This document shows positions 36,334-46,904 of a stretch of DNA of 64,000 bases, piece after piece. The translations under genes and the position numbers were made by a program. Numbering within the stretch: position 1 is the stretch's first letter; each line of letters starts with the position of its first letter. The DNA comes from Cannabis sativa (taxonomy: Eukaryota; Streptophyta; Magnoliopsida; Rosales; Cannabaceae), in assembly GCF_029168945.1 (NCBI RefSeq), contig NC_083602.1, forward strand, positions 74,234,600 through 74,298,599, read 5' to 3'. Below the pieces are notes generated by a model. The model saw nothing but the letters and a program-made list of their open reading frames with translations. It was not told where the DNA came from and did not search any database.

Positions 36334-39300
36334 ATGGTAATTGATTTGCTTGCAAGAAATTTGGACTTAAAACAATTGTTTGATGTTTTGGATGGTATCA
36401 TGTTGTATTGAGTGTTATATGATGATTGATTGATGTTTGTGAATTTTCGTTAAAAATACTTGAATATCTGTTTCTGGAATTATTTTTATTGGATAGTATG
36501 GAAAAAATTAAGCAAGTTACCTTTTTACAGAACTCAATTTCGATTTAATTTGAATTAGTTATGATTTTTTGAAGTTTCAAAAATATCGGGGTGGTGTCGC
36601 TGCACCACGCGCGCGCACGGAAATCATGCAGCCTCCCCTTGCGTCGAGGTTTCACGCCCAAGCACACCCCATGCGCGCGCGGACGGGTATGCACAGCATA
36701 CCGTCTGTACCACTCGCATTTTTTTCGTTTTTCTTTGATTTTTCATGCTATTTCATCGATTTAACTTCTGATTTTTTGTGTAGTTTTGTATTTGTACATT
36801 TACTATTCCTAATTCAATTCTAATTATCATAATTAAATTAATTAATATTTTTTAAATTTAATTCATGATATTAGTGTAATTTGAATTTGAAAATAGTAAA
36901 TATCTATCTTTTTTGCTTAATTATCTATCTTATTTTTAAATTTGATTATATCTTATCTTATTTTAAAATTTAAGGTTAGATATTAAATTTTTTTAAATTA
37001 AATATTTTTTTTAAATAATTTGACCTTATTTAAATCAAAAATAAGATAACTATAATCATGTAATTTTAAATAAATGTAAGATATTTTGCTAACTTTTAAA
37101 TTTTGTTATTTTATTTAAATTAAATTATAAAATCTGAAAAAGTTATTTATTTATCTTTTTATTTTTTATTTAATTTTTATTTATAAAATAACATTAAATT
37201 TTTAAAAGTAGTTAGCAAATTTTGAAATGATATTTAGGTTGGTTGAAACCTAATTTTTCAAAATTGTAGGTTTAATTTTAAATATTATTTTAATTAATAA
37301 ATAATTTTTTTAAAATTTTTTCAAAAATTAAATATTTTTATTATTTAATTATTTTTTCGAAATTTAATTATTTAAAATTAAATAAATCCTACATCCAACT
37401 ATCCAGCTAACCTTGTTGCAAAAGTATGTGTTTTAGCTTGTTTGTAAGTTTTTAAAACCTATTATTGCTTGATTGCAAATAGCCATGGTTAACTTGTTGA
37501 CAGATCCAATGATCTGATTTTAACTCATGGCTCCCTTGGTCAAGTAAATAATTTGTAACAGGTATATTTTCACAATCTTCTTTCATCTGTGTATGACCTA
37601 GCAACATGATAGGATCCATCCAAATTGTGTGCCTGTGTTAGCCTATATGTTTAATTTTGTTATAAATGCATATAAGTTGCTGTTGCTAAATAAAATATCA
37701 TAGTTTTTGATAGATTTTATTTAGGCCCATTTAGTTTTGGGCCTATTCAATTAATAACAGTTGTTCATTTTAAGGTTAAATTCCTCTCTTTTGGGCCTTG
37801 TGTGAGAGTTGGGAGCCATAGTAGTGGGTACGACATACTGAACCCAGCACCCCCTCACATGAACCACCCCAATTGTGAAGGCCCATTTGCCTGATTTGAA
37901 TAACTGTACTAGGTTAATTAAACTAGTTTAACCTAATAAAATTGATTAGCAACATAATTAATTTCATTTATTTTGAAATTAATTTAAGAAAACCATAGTT
38001 TAAAGAATTTTATATTCTAAGCTAAACTATATGTATTTTCTTGTATTTAATTAAATATAGAATTATAACCATCTAGATTCTTTCTGAAGCTTAATTTAAA
38101 TTATTCATTAAATATTCCTATTTAAGTTGAAAATTAGTTCTCACTATCTAATCAACTTAAATCTTAATATCTTTTGAATTTCAAATTTTAAAATTAAGTT
38201 GAGGAATTTTAGGAATTGGTTATTAAGATTCTTTAGATATTTTTTTAAGTTGATATCTTTTCGAATATTAACTTAAAATGGAATATTTTCAAATTAAGTG
38301 GTTACAACTTAATTTTTGATATTTAATTAAATTTAAATTTGAAAAATATTTAAGTTCTAGATTTTTTCTAATACAACTTAAATTAGATATTTTTTCAAAT
38401 TTTGTGGAAAAGATACTTAGTCAAATAAGATATTTTCTAGATAGTTATTTCTAGACTACTTATTATTTCTAATATTAAATAGGAAAATATTATACATTGT
38501 GAAATTAATAATTTAAATAATTAATTTTGGTACAATTTATTTTAAGTATATTTTTTCCTTGTATTAAACTAGAGATTAATAATTAAGCCTTCTCTACACT
38601 TAATTATTTATTTCTTGAATTTAATACATTTAATTAAATTGAAAATTAAATATCTAAGTTGATTTTCATCATGATACTTAAATATTTCTTTTTCATGATA
38701 CTTAATTAAATAGAAAATTATTTTTAGTTGAAATTTATTTTTTCAACTAAATTTAAATAATTTTCAAAATATATTTTTTCTTTATTTTATTAATCATTTT
38801 TCGAAATTGCATTTCATAATGCAAGATGATTTTGAATTTATCTTGAAAAATAGATTAAGTTGTAAATTAATTATTTATTTTAATTAATTCTTGGATCAAC
38901 TTAAATCAATAATTTTTTCATTTATTGATTAATTTAAAATAAATTGAATTAAAGTATATTATTAGAAATTGAATTAATTAGTCAAAGGAAAATCTAGATA
39001 GGTGATATTTTTGCTTGAAGTATTTTTCTAAGTAATTATTATTTAAGTATTTCGAAGATATAAAGTTTTTTATACTTTCTTTTTCAAAATACAATAAATA
39101 TATTCTCATGAAAATTTATTTTGAGTTGCAAATTAATACAACTTAAATAATTTTCTTAATATTTATATATCAAAATTACTATTGAGATGGAAATAATTCA
39201 ATTTATTTTATCACCATCTAAGTATAATTTTATAAATATTAAATTAAATTTCAATTTACAATTTTAATTCTAAATTCGATATTTAATGAATATATTTTAT

Positions 39301-39350
39301 TATAAATAATAATGAAAATACATTTAAAATAATGAGCTTTATTATTAAGA
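36334..39350 (+). other. AT-rich leader of element D
   Basis: Non-coding leader of about 3 kb. It has a GC-rich island at 36585-36720, with an imperfect hairpin GACGGGTATGC/GCATACCGTC around an ACA loop (36682-36705), and the conserved block at 37720-37905 containing TACGACATACTGAACCCAGC and several GGCCC/GGGCC words. The rest is A/T-rich sequence with long T or A runs. Upstream ATGs would give only short peptides. Confidence 0.75.
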
Positions 39351-40110
39351 TATTCGATCTTCATTGTTGGTTTTACATCTCGTTTGTTTTAGTGAGTAAT
39401 CCTCCCTAATGGAGGAATGTTCATTAGCAATTTCACACCGTTTAATCTCGAAAGATAAGTAGTTTGTAAGTGTTTTATATGGTATGGATCACCCTAATGG
39501 TGGCGACCATATTTGACTTGCAAATTATGAAACAATGGTGGAAGCTCATAAGATAGAATTGCCTTGACTCTCGCCTAAACGGGACAACGCTGAATTCCAA
39601 TCTTGATCGAATAAAAGGTTTCTAGAATGTTTAACATTTTAGATGAGCTGACAACTCTATTCAATAGATGGTAGCTTTGACTCTCGCCTAAACGGGACAC
39701 TGATATCAGTTTGTTGAAAACCTTGGAAATTATTTAGGATTGAATGTTTTAGTATTTTCACTTGTCATTCCTACTTGCTATATGTTTAATAATTTCTGAA
39801 ATGTGTATGAATTTATATTGAACCATGCTATTTTCTGTTATTAAGTTGTAGTTTAATTTCAAATCTTCATTGTTGGTCTAACTTGGTTTGTTTATCTACT
39901 GAGATAAATCCCTTATGGATTTTCACCATTAGACATACATAATAGTGTTAGATCTCGAAAGATAAATATTGTATATGCGACATCTAGCTGTTCATCAATA
40001 GATGACACCTTAGACTAGTATTTTTACAATATGAAACAAGAAGATTGTATAAATAAGATTACTTTGACTTTCGCTAATCGAAGCATCGTTGGATTCTTAT
40101 TTAAACAACG
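39350..40110 (+). repeat. Two diverged leader modules of element D
   Basis: Module 1 (about 39350-39700) and module 2 (about 39855-40110) share, in the same order, ATCTTCATTGTTGGT, CCCT.ATGGA, CATTAG, ATCTCGAAAGATAA, TATGAAACAA, TTGACT.TCGC and a TG.ATTC segment. The spacing between module starts is about 500 bp. In element B only one module is present and gag begins at the place where module 2 begins here. Confidence 0.78.
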
Positions 40111-40589
40111 AAATTATCCTAATTCCTCTTAGCTTATTCATTTCGAATTAGCTCAATAACATATCATTGGATGAATGGTCTATAAATCATTTCATGTCAT
40201 TCTATTTTCTCTTAAGAAATTAAATGACATATGATTATAACCCGAAATTCTATTCCACAATGATATAAGTCCTCAATCTTAGAAATCTCCTACTTGTATG
40301 GGCAAATCTGACTTAGAGTTTAAATTAGTAGTGGTGGTCCAAGAAAGAATTACTCATTATATTTGGTATAAATTTAAGTCTTTGACTTTAATTTTAGATT
40401 CCAAACAGAAATTTTCTTATATTTCTATTTCCAGAATACAATACAGTTACACTTTCACAAGTGTTTAATATCCATCTTCTATTAATGGATTCAAAGCTGT
40501 ACATTAAAGTATGGAATATGAGTTTAATATTCTGTGACCAGGATCCACTTGCACTATTCTATGAACTCATTGAAGTAACTAAACCTAAG

Positions 40590-42430
40590 TCATCAAAGAC
40601 ACAACCACAATTTTATTAATCTATGGCATTTGTATCTTGTTCATAGTGGTTTTGACAAGATCAACCTCTGCAAAGAGTTAATATGCCTATATCCACTGAA
40701 AGTAGTTCATCTCATTCGCAGATGGATGTACATTCAGGGGTGGATATGAGTTTTTCGTTGTATTCTTAAAACGATCACTCTAGATTATACCTTATGCAAA
40801 GAAATTTGAAATGTTTGAAAATTTTCATTAATTTCTGGCAATGGTTAAAACCATTAAGGTAAGTGGTTAAAGATCTTGCGAACTGATAGGGTGGAGAAAT
40901 AGTTAGTAGATATGCAATTCAAAGATCATTAAATTGATTTTTGAATTATATCCAAGCTTACCTCCCCAGAAATTTCGATTTGCATATTGATGATTAGTTA
41001 CTAGTCGTTGCCTAAATCCTTCTATGGTAATACAATTTCAGAATGATGTAATGGTTGTATACTTAATGTGAATCATTACTAGATTCATGGATGACCTAAT
41101 CAAAATCTTAAGAAAAGCTAGAACTGTTAACCATGTTTTGTTAGCTATTCTAAGTGATTAGGGGTGGACCATCCCATAGTCAATAGATAAGAAAGTGTTT
41201 GTTTAAACAAATACTACTTTTCTAAGAAAATGACTAAGTCTGAAAATAAAGTAGCAAATAAAGGAGATATTTTTCTTGATTCCAAAAGTGTTCTATCATC
41301 TTATATGACATATGATGATCCCACTGGCTCTGTTATCTTGTCACAACCAAAGAGGTCAATACCATTTAGTTTTCTTAGACATAATTCACGGTACCTTGTC
41401 GTAGTGGGAGAGTTTCTAGGAACTCACCTTCTTATGACTTGGAAGACACTAGTGATTAAAATCCATTGTGAGTTTAAACAAGTAATGGATTGTCAAGATA
41501 AGAAACTAAGAAGAAAAGCCAATAAAACTATGGTTTAATCAATTCACATGGAATAACTTAAAGTTTTCTATTACAAGGACATAAAAGGAAATTTTCGTTT
41601 ATAAGTCTATTCAATGGACTTAACAAAACTTCCTGTTCCTTGTATTATAGGTTTGAGTTTATCTAAACCTATGGCTTATGGTATACCTGGTAATTACTTA
41701 CTCTAATGCAAGCAACTTACTTTAGTAAGATGCTGAAGCATTTTCTTTCTAATGGCAATCTATAGAAGCTTCTCGACTTCTAGGTATAGATTTTATTTAT
41801 CTAAGGAAAAGTCTCAACTATTCCAGAAAAGATAAAGTCATGAAAGAATTTCTTAAATCAACAGTGAGAGGTCTCAGATATGCTTTAGTATGCCTTAGAC
41901 CAGACACCTGCTGTTGAGTGGGAGTAATGAGTAGGTATCAGATTAATCCAGGAGAAGAACATTGGAAGACAATCAAGAAAATCTTAAGATTAAGAAGAGG
42001 AACTATACGTTAGTCTATGAGGGTGTATTTAAAACTCTTAGACTACACCATATCAGATTTCGAAATTTGCCTTTGTGCTAGAAAATCTTTCTGATAAGAT
42101 GGTGATTACTCTAGAGGTGGAATAGTGATTTTGGAGAAGTGTAAAAACCTATCTGAAGCCTCTAGGTCTACCAGAAAGGGACTGAATGTTAAAGTTGCAG
42201 GAAAGGTACTTATTCAGTCTAAGGAAAGTTCTATACATCTTTGGCACCATTCCAAATTGCCTTAACTAGTAGTGTTAATTTCCTGATTAACCAAAAGTAG
42301 TTTCCAAAGGTATAGAATCCAGTATCCCAAAAAGAGTAGACATATAGAGAGGAATTTCACATTATCAATGATTTTGTGATTAAGGAAGAGTAATGGTGGA
42401 GAAAAGGTTGTGTTTAATTCAACCTTTCAG
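40590..42430 (+). pseudogene. Fossil Copia pol of element D
   Basis: Short islands of Copia similarity occur in the right order but in different frames. LWHLYLVHSGFDKINL at 40621 is GAG-pre-integrase. RGGYEFF near 40735 and KILRTDR at 40870-40890 are integrase. VFV.TNTTFL near 41196 and PCRSGRVSR near 41397 are the integrase C terminus and linker. A DAEAFSF-like piece near 41730, LRYALVCLRPDT near 41873 and SRYQINPGEEHWKT near 41931 are RT. RNase H is barely traceable. In the local frame a TAA is at 41457-41459. No functional product is possible. C and F share the same order and lesions. Confidence 0.78.
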
Positions 42431-42522
42431 ATCCTATTACGAGGAGTTTACTACTACTACACTTGATTTGTATATCAAGGTGTTGAGATTATTTGAAATA
42501 CACATTTTGTTTTATATTAGTG

Positions 42523-42534
42523 CAAGTGGGAGTT
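42523..42534 (+). other. Polypurine tract of element D
   Basis: CAAGTGGGAGTT immediately precedes the 3' LTR start at 42535, the usual position for plus-strand priming. Confidence 0.8.
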
Positions 42535-44425
42535 TGTTGGGTTTTATGCCCTAAATAAAACTCATTTCAATATAATCAGATTTACTTATAATATAGATCA
42601 GAAATAACATTTAATGTTGTATGGTTCAGATGATTTATTTCATGATTATATGTACATAATGTATGAATTCATCTGAAACCCTTTTCACATACTTGATCCT
42701 GTTTATTGTGTTGTCAACATATTGGAAAGTAAACATGACTATGTGAATAAAGTTTCCTAGATTTATCAGACACAGGGTTTTACTGATATGATAATCTACA
42801 ACAGAGTTTACTTACATTTGGAGAAATACTTTGTTCTTTCCAGAGCATTGGTTAAAGTAAGGCTCAGGTTGGGTGCATGGAGTATGCATCGGAAGGGACC
42901 GATATTGAACTTTGACTTAGATTTATTAAACTTACCGTAATATCTATTCAAGTCAATATCGCCTAGTTGATCCTAGATCAAATGATCTTAATCCTGTTAT
43001 GATTAGGCTAATCTCAAGAGGCTATTCGTGTTCTTTGATTTGTTAGTTAAGCCTACTTTTAGGTCAGGGTGATACGTACATTTCGGGAACACGATAGTAC
43101 AATTGAGTGGGAGCGCTAACATAAACATGGAATCTATAGCTTCTATCTGGCAAATAGTAAGTAAAGGATGATCTCCTTCGAGCTTGACCAAACGAAAATA
43201 AATGGTGGAGATCTCATTTCACATAAGCTGAAATATCATTTATACGGGGTTAAGTGTTTTAAGGAGAAAATACATTGTAGGGTGTAACGGTAATCTAATC
43301 CCTTTACAGTGTAGATCATTCATATAGAGGATCATTGATCAAATTAGGATTATAAGAATGGATAACTAATGATGTGTCTATATGGTGGAACATATAGAGC
43401 ATTCTATATACTGAGAGTGCAATTCTAAGTTCTATTCGTGGATTCAACGAAGAATTAATAAGTCAGTGAATTTAGGTTATGAATTCTTGATCTGCTTATT
43501 GGAAGCTCGGTTATATAGACACATGGTCCCCCCACTAGTTGAGATAATATTGCTTGTAAGACTCATATAATGGTTCTGATTAATCAATTATAATTCTCAA
43601 ATTAGACTATGTCTATTTGTGAATTTTTCACTAAGTAAGGGCGAAATTGTAAAGAAAGAGTTTTAGGGGCATATTTGTTAATTATGATACTTTGTATGGT
43701 TCAATTAATAAATATGATAAATGACAATATTATTTAATAATTATTTATAGTTATTAAATAGTTAGAATTGGCATTTAAATGGTTGAATTAGAAAATTGGC
43801 GTTTTTGAGAAAATCATATGCAGAAAAGATAATACTGCAAAATTGCAAAAAGTGAGGCCCAAATCCACATTGCATGGCCGGCCACTTTTGTAGGGTTTTA
43901 CCTCTGATATTTTCATTATTTTAATGCCAAATAATTCAAACCTAACCCTAGTGGAATGCTATAAATAGATAGTGAAGGCTTCAGGAAATTTACACTTAAC
44001 TTTCTACTTTTTCCTTCAGAGAAAAACCTGAGCCTTCTCTCTCTATACCTAGCCGCCACCTTCTTCTCTTTCTTCCCTCTTCAATTTCGAATTTTCTTAG
44101 TGATTAGAGTAGTGCCCACACACAGCAAGTGATACCTCAATCATAGTGAGGAAGATCGTGAAGAAAGACTTTCAGCAAGAAGGAGTTTTAGCACTAAAGA
44201 AGGAGAGAAAGAGATCCAGGTTCAGATATTGATAATGCTTTGCTGCAGAAAGGAATCAAGGGCTAGATATCTGAACGGAAGGAGTCATTTAATTCCGCTG
44301 CACCCAATGTAAGGTTTACTAAACTTTATATGTGTTTATTTCATCGTTTTAGAAAGTTCATATTTAGGGTGTTAATCAACATAGTTGTGAGTAGATCTAA
44401 GATCCTGGTAAAATAATTTCCAACA
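42535..44425 (+). mobile_element. Element D 3' LTR
   Basis: 1891 bp from TGTTGGGTTTTATG to TTTCCAACA, uninterrupted. It reads through the site (near 43860) where element C entered the 5' LTR. GTTAA follows at 44426-44430. Confidence 0.95.
43960..43968 (+). promoter_or_regulatory. TATA box of the D/C-type LTR
   Basis: TATAAATAG, a few bases after CCTAACCCTAGTGGAATGC, is conserved at the equivalent place in all D- and C-type LTRs. The downstream pyrimidine-rich stretch is a plausible transcription start and R region. Confidence 0.68.
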
Positions 44426-44605
44426 GTTAAGCATACATATTATTCAATGCTCTAATTGTGAACATAAGGGACATTTTAAATCAAATTGTCCCAAATTTCT
44501 CAACACTAAGAAGAATGGTAATGCTTTAGTTTTTGAATCATGTGTTTTAGAGAATGACAAATCTATTTGGATTGTTGATTATGGATCTACTAACCATCCT
44601 CATCA
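44426..44605 (+). pseudogene. Element B nucleocapsid knuckle and protease start
   Basis: After the GTTAA duplicate the gag frame of element B resumes. It has a CCHC knuckle CSNCEHKGHFKSNC (about 44452-44493) and then a Copia protease start, IWIVDYGSTNH, where the usual catalytic DSG reads DYG. Similarity ends near 44605, where a reverse Tat-like element abuts. Element B is therefore truncated here and no 3' LTR of it is seen in the window. Confidence 0.82.
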
Positions 44606-44910
44606 CACGGCCTGGGTTGAGCACCACCAACATTCATTTTGAGCTCTTCATACCCTATTTCTGGATTCTGGCCATTTTCATGCTAAGTCCTCCTTGAACG
44701 TGTGGTCCGTGTACAAGGGCCACCTTCAGGTTGAGTCCTCCTGGAACGAGTGGACCATGTACTTGGGCCATCTTCAGGTTGAATCCTCCTGGAACGAGTG
44801 GTCCCCATAGATCATGAGTTGGGAGGCCCCCGTGAGCCCATTGGCTATTTTCCAAGCTGGTGAGTGGTCTCTTCAGGATGAGTATCAACATTCTCTTTGT
44901 TATCAGCCAT
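44606..44910 (-). pseudogene. Tat-like Gypsy gag, N-terminal fragment with 16-residue repeats
   Basis: On minus the ATG at 44908-44910 begins MADNKENVDTHPEETTHQL. After an in-frame TAG the same frame runs through about three 48-bp (16-codon) repeats, read as TRSRR.QPE.GP.T or, in a second frame that is open for 78 codons, GP(L/H)VPGG(F/L)NLK. The first frame is the likely true one because it has the ATG near the primer site, and it reads on past the repeats into ENGQNPEIGYEELKMNVGG. The gene is truncated at about 44606 by the junction with element B. Confidence 0.7.
44668..44810 (-). repeat. 48-bp tandem repeat in the Tat-like gag
   Basis: Units start at 44686, 44734 and 44782 (the last partial), with a diverged part-unit before 44686. 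Unit length is a multiple of three, so the array encodes a 16-residue repeat. Confidence 0.88.
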
Positions 44911-44982
44911 GGAGAAAGGTTTTTTTTTAGGAGAGTTTATTCTGAGCTTTTTTCACGAAGGCTCTCAATGAAAGCACCAAAC

Positions 44983-46095
44983 TGTTAACGCAGATTTTTG
45001 TTAACTAAATTAAAGCCTATTTCGTGATGGAGTTACGCAGAAATAATAGTAGTAAAAGGAAAAGATGTAACACAAAGCTTTTTTATGTGGTTTTGTAGTT
45101 AAAATTTTGCATAGTCCACGAGTCTATCTTATTAGATTTCTGATACAAAACTAGGGCCTTTTCTCTAAAGGATTTTCCATCCCTTTTTCAGTGTATCCTA
45201 CTCCTATTTATAGTTACATAGGAGGACAGTTAATTACAAATCAGAATGATATCCTACAACAATAATACCCTAAAATTGTGGGATTTGATTATGTTCCACG
45301 TAAAATAAATGCAGTTATTATTTGAAAATTACATAGCTGTATTGGCCCGCTTTTACCGGGTTAATGCGTACGTGGATTAAATACGCTGCAAAGTGTATCG
45401 TACTGGGACTTCTCGCTGGGAACATAGTAATAATAACCCTAGCAGTGAGCTAAAGCTTTTCCCATGTCCTTTCGAGGTTGATAATGTAAGTCTCGTCGTT
45501 TTTGCGATTAAAGACATAACTCTCTATCTGACAATCGTAGTTCTTGGTGACAAGATGAACTTCAGTAATCAACATCATTTAAATGCCAGCTTCTATCTGA
45601 GAGAGCTGACTCGACAGAGCAGTGAATCTCATTGAAAGATGTTTGAAGCTGATAAGTGAAGGTACCATGAGTATGCCCTCCTATAGCGAGATGGATGTCT
45701 CGCTATTTGCTGTTCAAGTTCATTCTACTGTTATGCTTAGTTGTATAATGTATATTATACGCTAAGTGTTCTAACAGTCAACATGTCTTACTTACATCTC
45801 TTCATACGTAGTGAGGTTGGTGCCTCACTTTGTAATACTGATGTTGTCCTTATGATCATATCTTTGTATACAAAATGGTTTTCTCGTCAATACGTGAACT
45901 AATAGTTTGTACATCCTTATCTCGCTTAAGACTTTACAGTCAGCAAGTTATAAATATACTCTATTAGCTCTACATTTAATAAGTTATTCCATTTTAATAT
46001 CTTCTAATATAATCATTATAATATTTGTTGATTCATATTCTCCCAGTTTGGCATGTGTCCTTCTCTGAAGTACCAGCCGAATTTCAGGAATAACA
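44983..46095 (-). mobile_element. LTR of a Tat-like Gypsy element
   Basis: On + the LTR runs TGTTAACGCAG to GGAATAACA, 1113 bp, with TGTTA/TAACA ends. It is oriented minus, because a primer-site-like sequence (TTGGTGCTTTCATTGAGAG on minus, about 44961-44981) and the gag start lie to the left. TATAAATAG on minus is at 45204-45212. Three stem-loops lie in the upstream U3 part: 45683-45706, 45736-45766 and 45810-45829. The other LTR is missing. Confidence 0.85.
45204..45212 (-). promoter_or_regulatory. TATA box of the Tat-like LTR
   Basis: TATAAATAG on minus, about 220 bp from the LTR end that faces gag, gives a sensible R/U5 length and supports the minus orientation of this LTR. Confidence 0.6.
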
Positions 46096-46536
46096 GTAAA
46101 TATCTAACAAACTATACAAATGCTAAGGGATTTGAATTGTAAACTTAGGGTTTTAGGCCTCTTATATAAAGGCCTTAACCTTTGGCTAAAAACTTTAGTT
46201 TCCTCTAAGCTAGAAACCTGCTCTTAAACTCTTAGTGTTTCATAAACTCTCACTCTCCCTCACTCTCTCTCTCTCTTACACGCCTACCCTAGTGCTTTCA
46301 TACCTTGTAATCCTAAGGGTACTATAGCAGATCCCACCTATAGCAATCTGGATAGTAATTCCCTCGGTATAAATACAACTAAAAGGGGGGTAGGTCATTA
46401 CCCGCAATCACAAGGGGGCCGAACCTCCATAATAAATCGTATTGTCCATTGCTTTTCATCCTTATTTGTGCAAACATGTGACAAGCATTAGATCTATATG
46501 ACCACGTTGTCAGTTGATCACTTTTTGAGGTCAACA
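46096..46536 (+). mobile_element. 3' part of an unidentified LTR
   Basis: It contains a TATA-like CTTATATAAAGG at about 46153-46164, a CT-rich run near 46252-46276, a GGGGCCGAACC-like motif and AATAAA near 46432-46437, and ends TTTTTGAGGTCAACA at 46536, followed at once by Gypsy RT sequence. The layout resembles the promoter-to-U5 part of a Gypsy-type LTR. Its left end is missing; the Tat-like LTR abuts at 46095. Confidence 0.55.
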
Positions 46537-46904
46537 ATGTCCATACCTAGTGTGAAAAGCAGTCTTTGGAATGTCCTCCTCTCAGATTCTTAACTGATGA
46601 TAGCCCGATCGGAGATCAATGTTAGAGAAGACTATCTTCCCTTGAAGTTGAGGGAACAAGTTGCAATCCTAGGTAAATGATACTTATTCTTGATAGTTAA
46701 CTTGTTCAATTCCCAGTAATCAATACACATGCATAGGGATTCGTCTTTCTTCTTAACAAATAACACTGGAGCTCCCCAGGGTGACACATTGGGTCGAGAA
46801 AACCCTAAGTCAAGCATCCCCTAAAGTTGAATCTTTAATTCTTTAAGTTTTTCTATAGCCATTCTATAAGGTGCTTTAGAAACTGGCTCCGCTCTAGGTG
46901 TTAA
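46537..46904 (-). pseudogene. Ty3/Gypsy reverse transcriptase fragment
   Basis: On minus, KAPYRMAIEKLKELK, a stop, then [39 protein letters not shown] and a broken LPRI segment are the finger motifs of Gypsy RT (typically CIDYRELN; here Trp replaces Arg). Further stops and shifts follow until the sequence ends at the LTR fragment at 46536, before the catalytic YxDD. It continues the protease/linker piece at 48769-49133 across solo LTR E. Confidence 0.88.

Larger units (their letters stand above)
24153..44425 (+). mobile_element. Element D: non-autonomous ~10-kb Copia derivative (contains element C)
   Basis: Ends are TGTTGGGTTTTATG and TTTCCAACA with GTTAA at 24148-24152 and 44426-44430. Excluding element C (25487-35754 plus the duplicated AATCC) it is about 10.0 kb. 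The 5' LTR is 24153-25486 plus 35760-36318 (1893 bp), the 3' LTR 42535-44425 (1891 bp). The internal region has a primer site, a long non-coding leader, a decayed pol and a polypurine tract but no recognisable gag. The LTRs are very similar, so insertion was fairly recent, although pol had decayed before. Confidence 0.93.

Noticed and set aside
39350..40110. CRISPR-like or regularly spaced repeat array from the recurring GACTCTCGCC motif
   Set aside because: Only a few occurrences, uneven spacing, in a plant retroelement leader; better explained by module duplication.
41230..41538. A 102-codon open frame in element D, with relatives at 28347-28592 and 53280-53585 on minus
   Set aside because: The PRRSGR-like linker motif of Copia pol is readable here in another frame, so this frame is a shadow in fossil pol.
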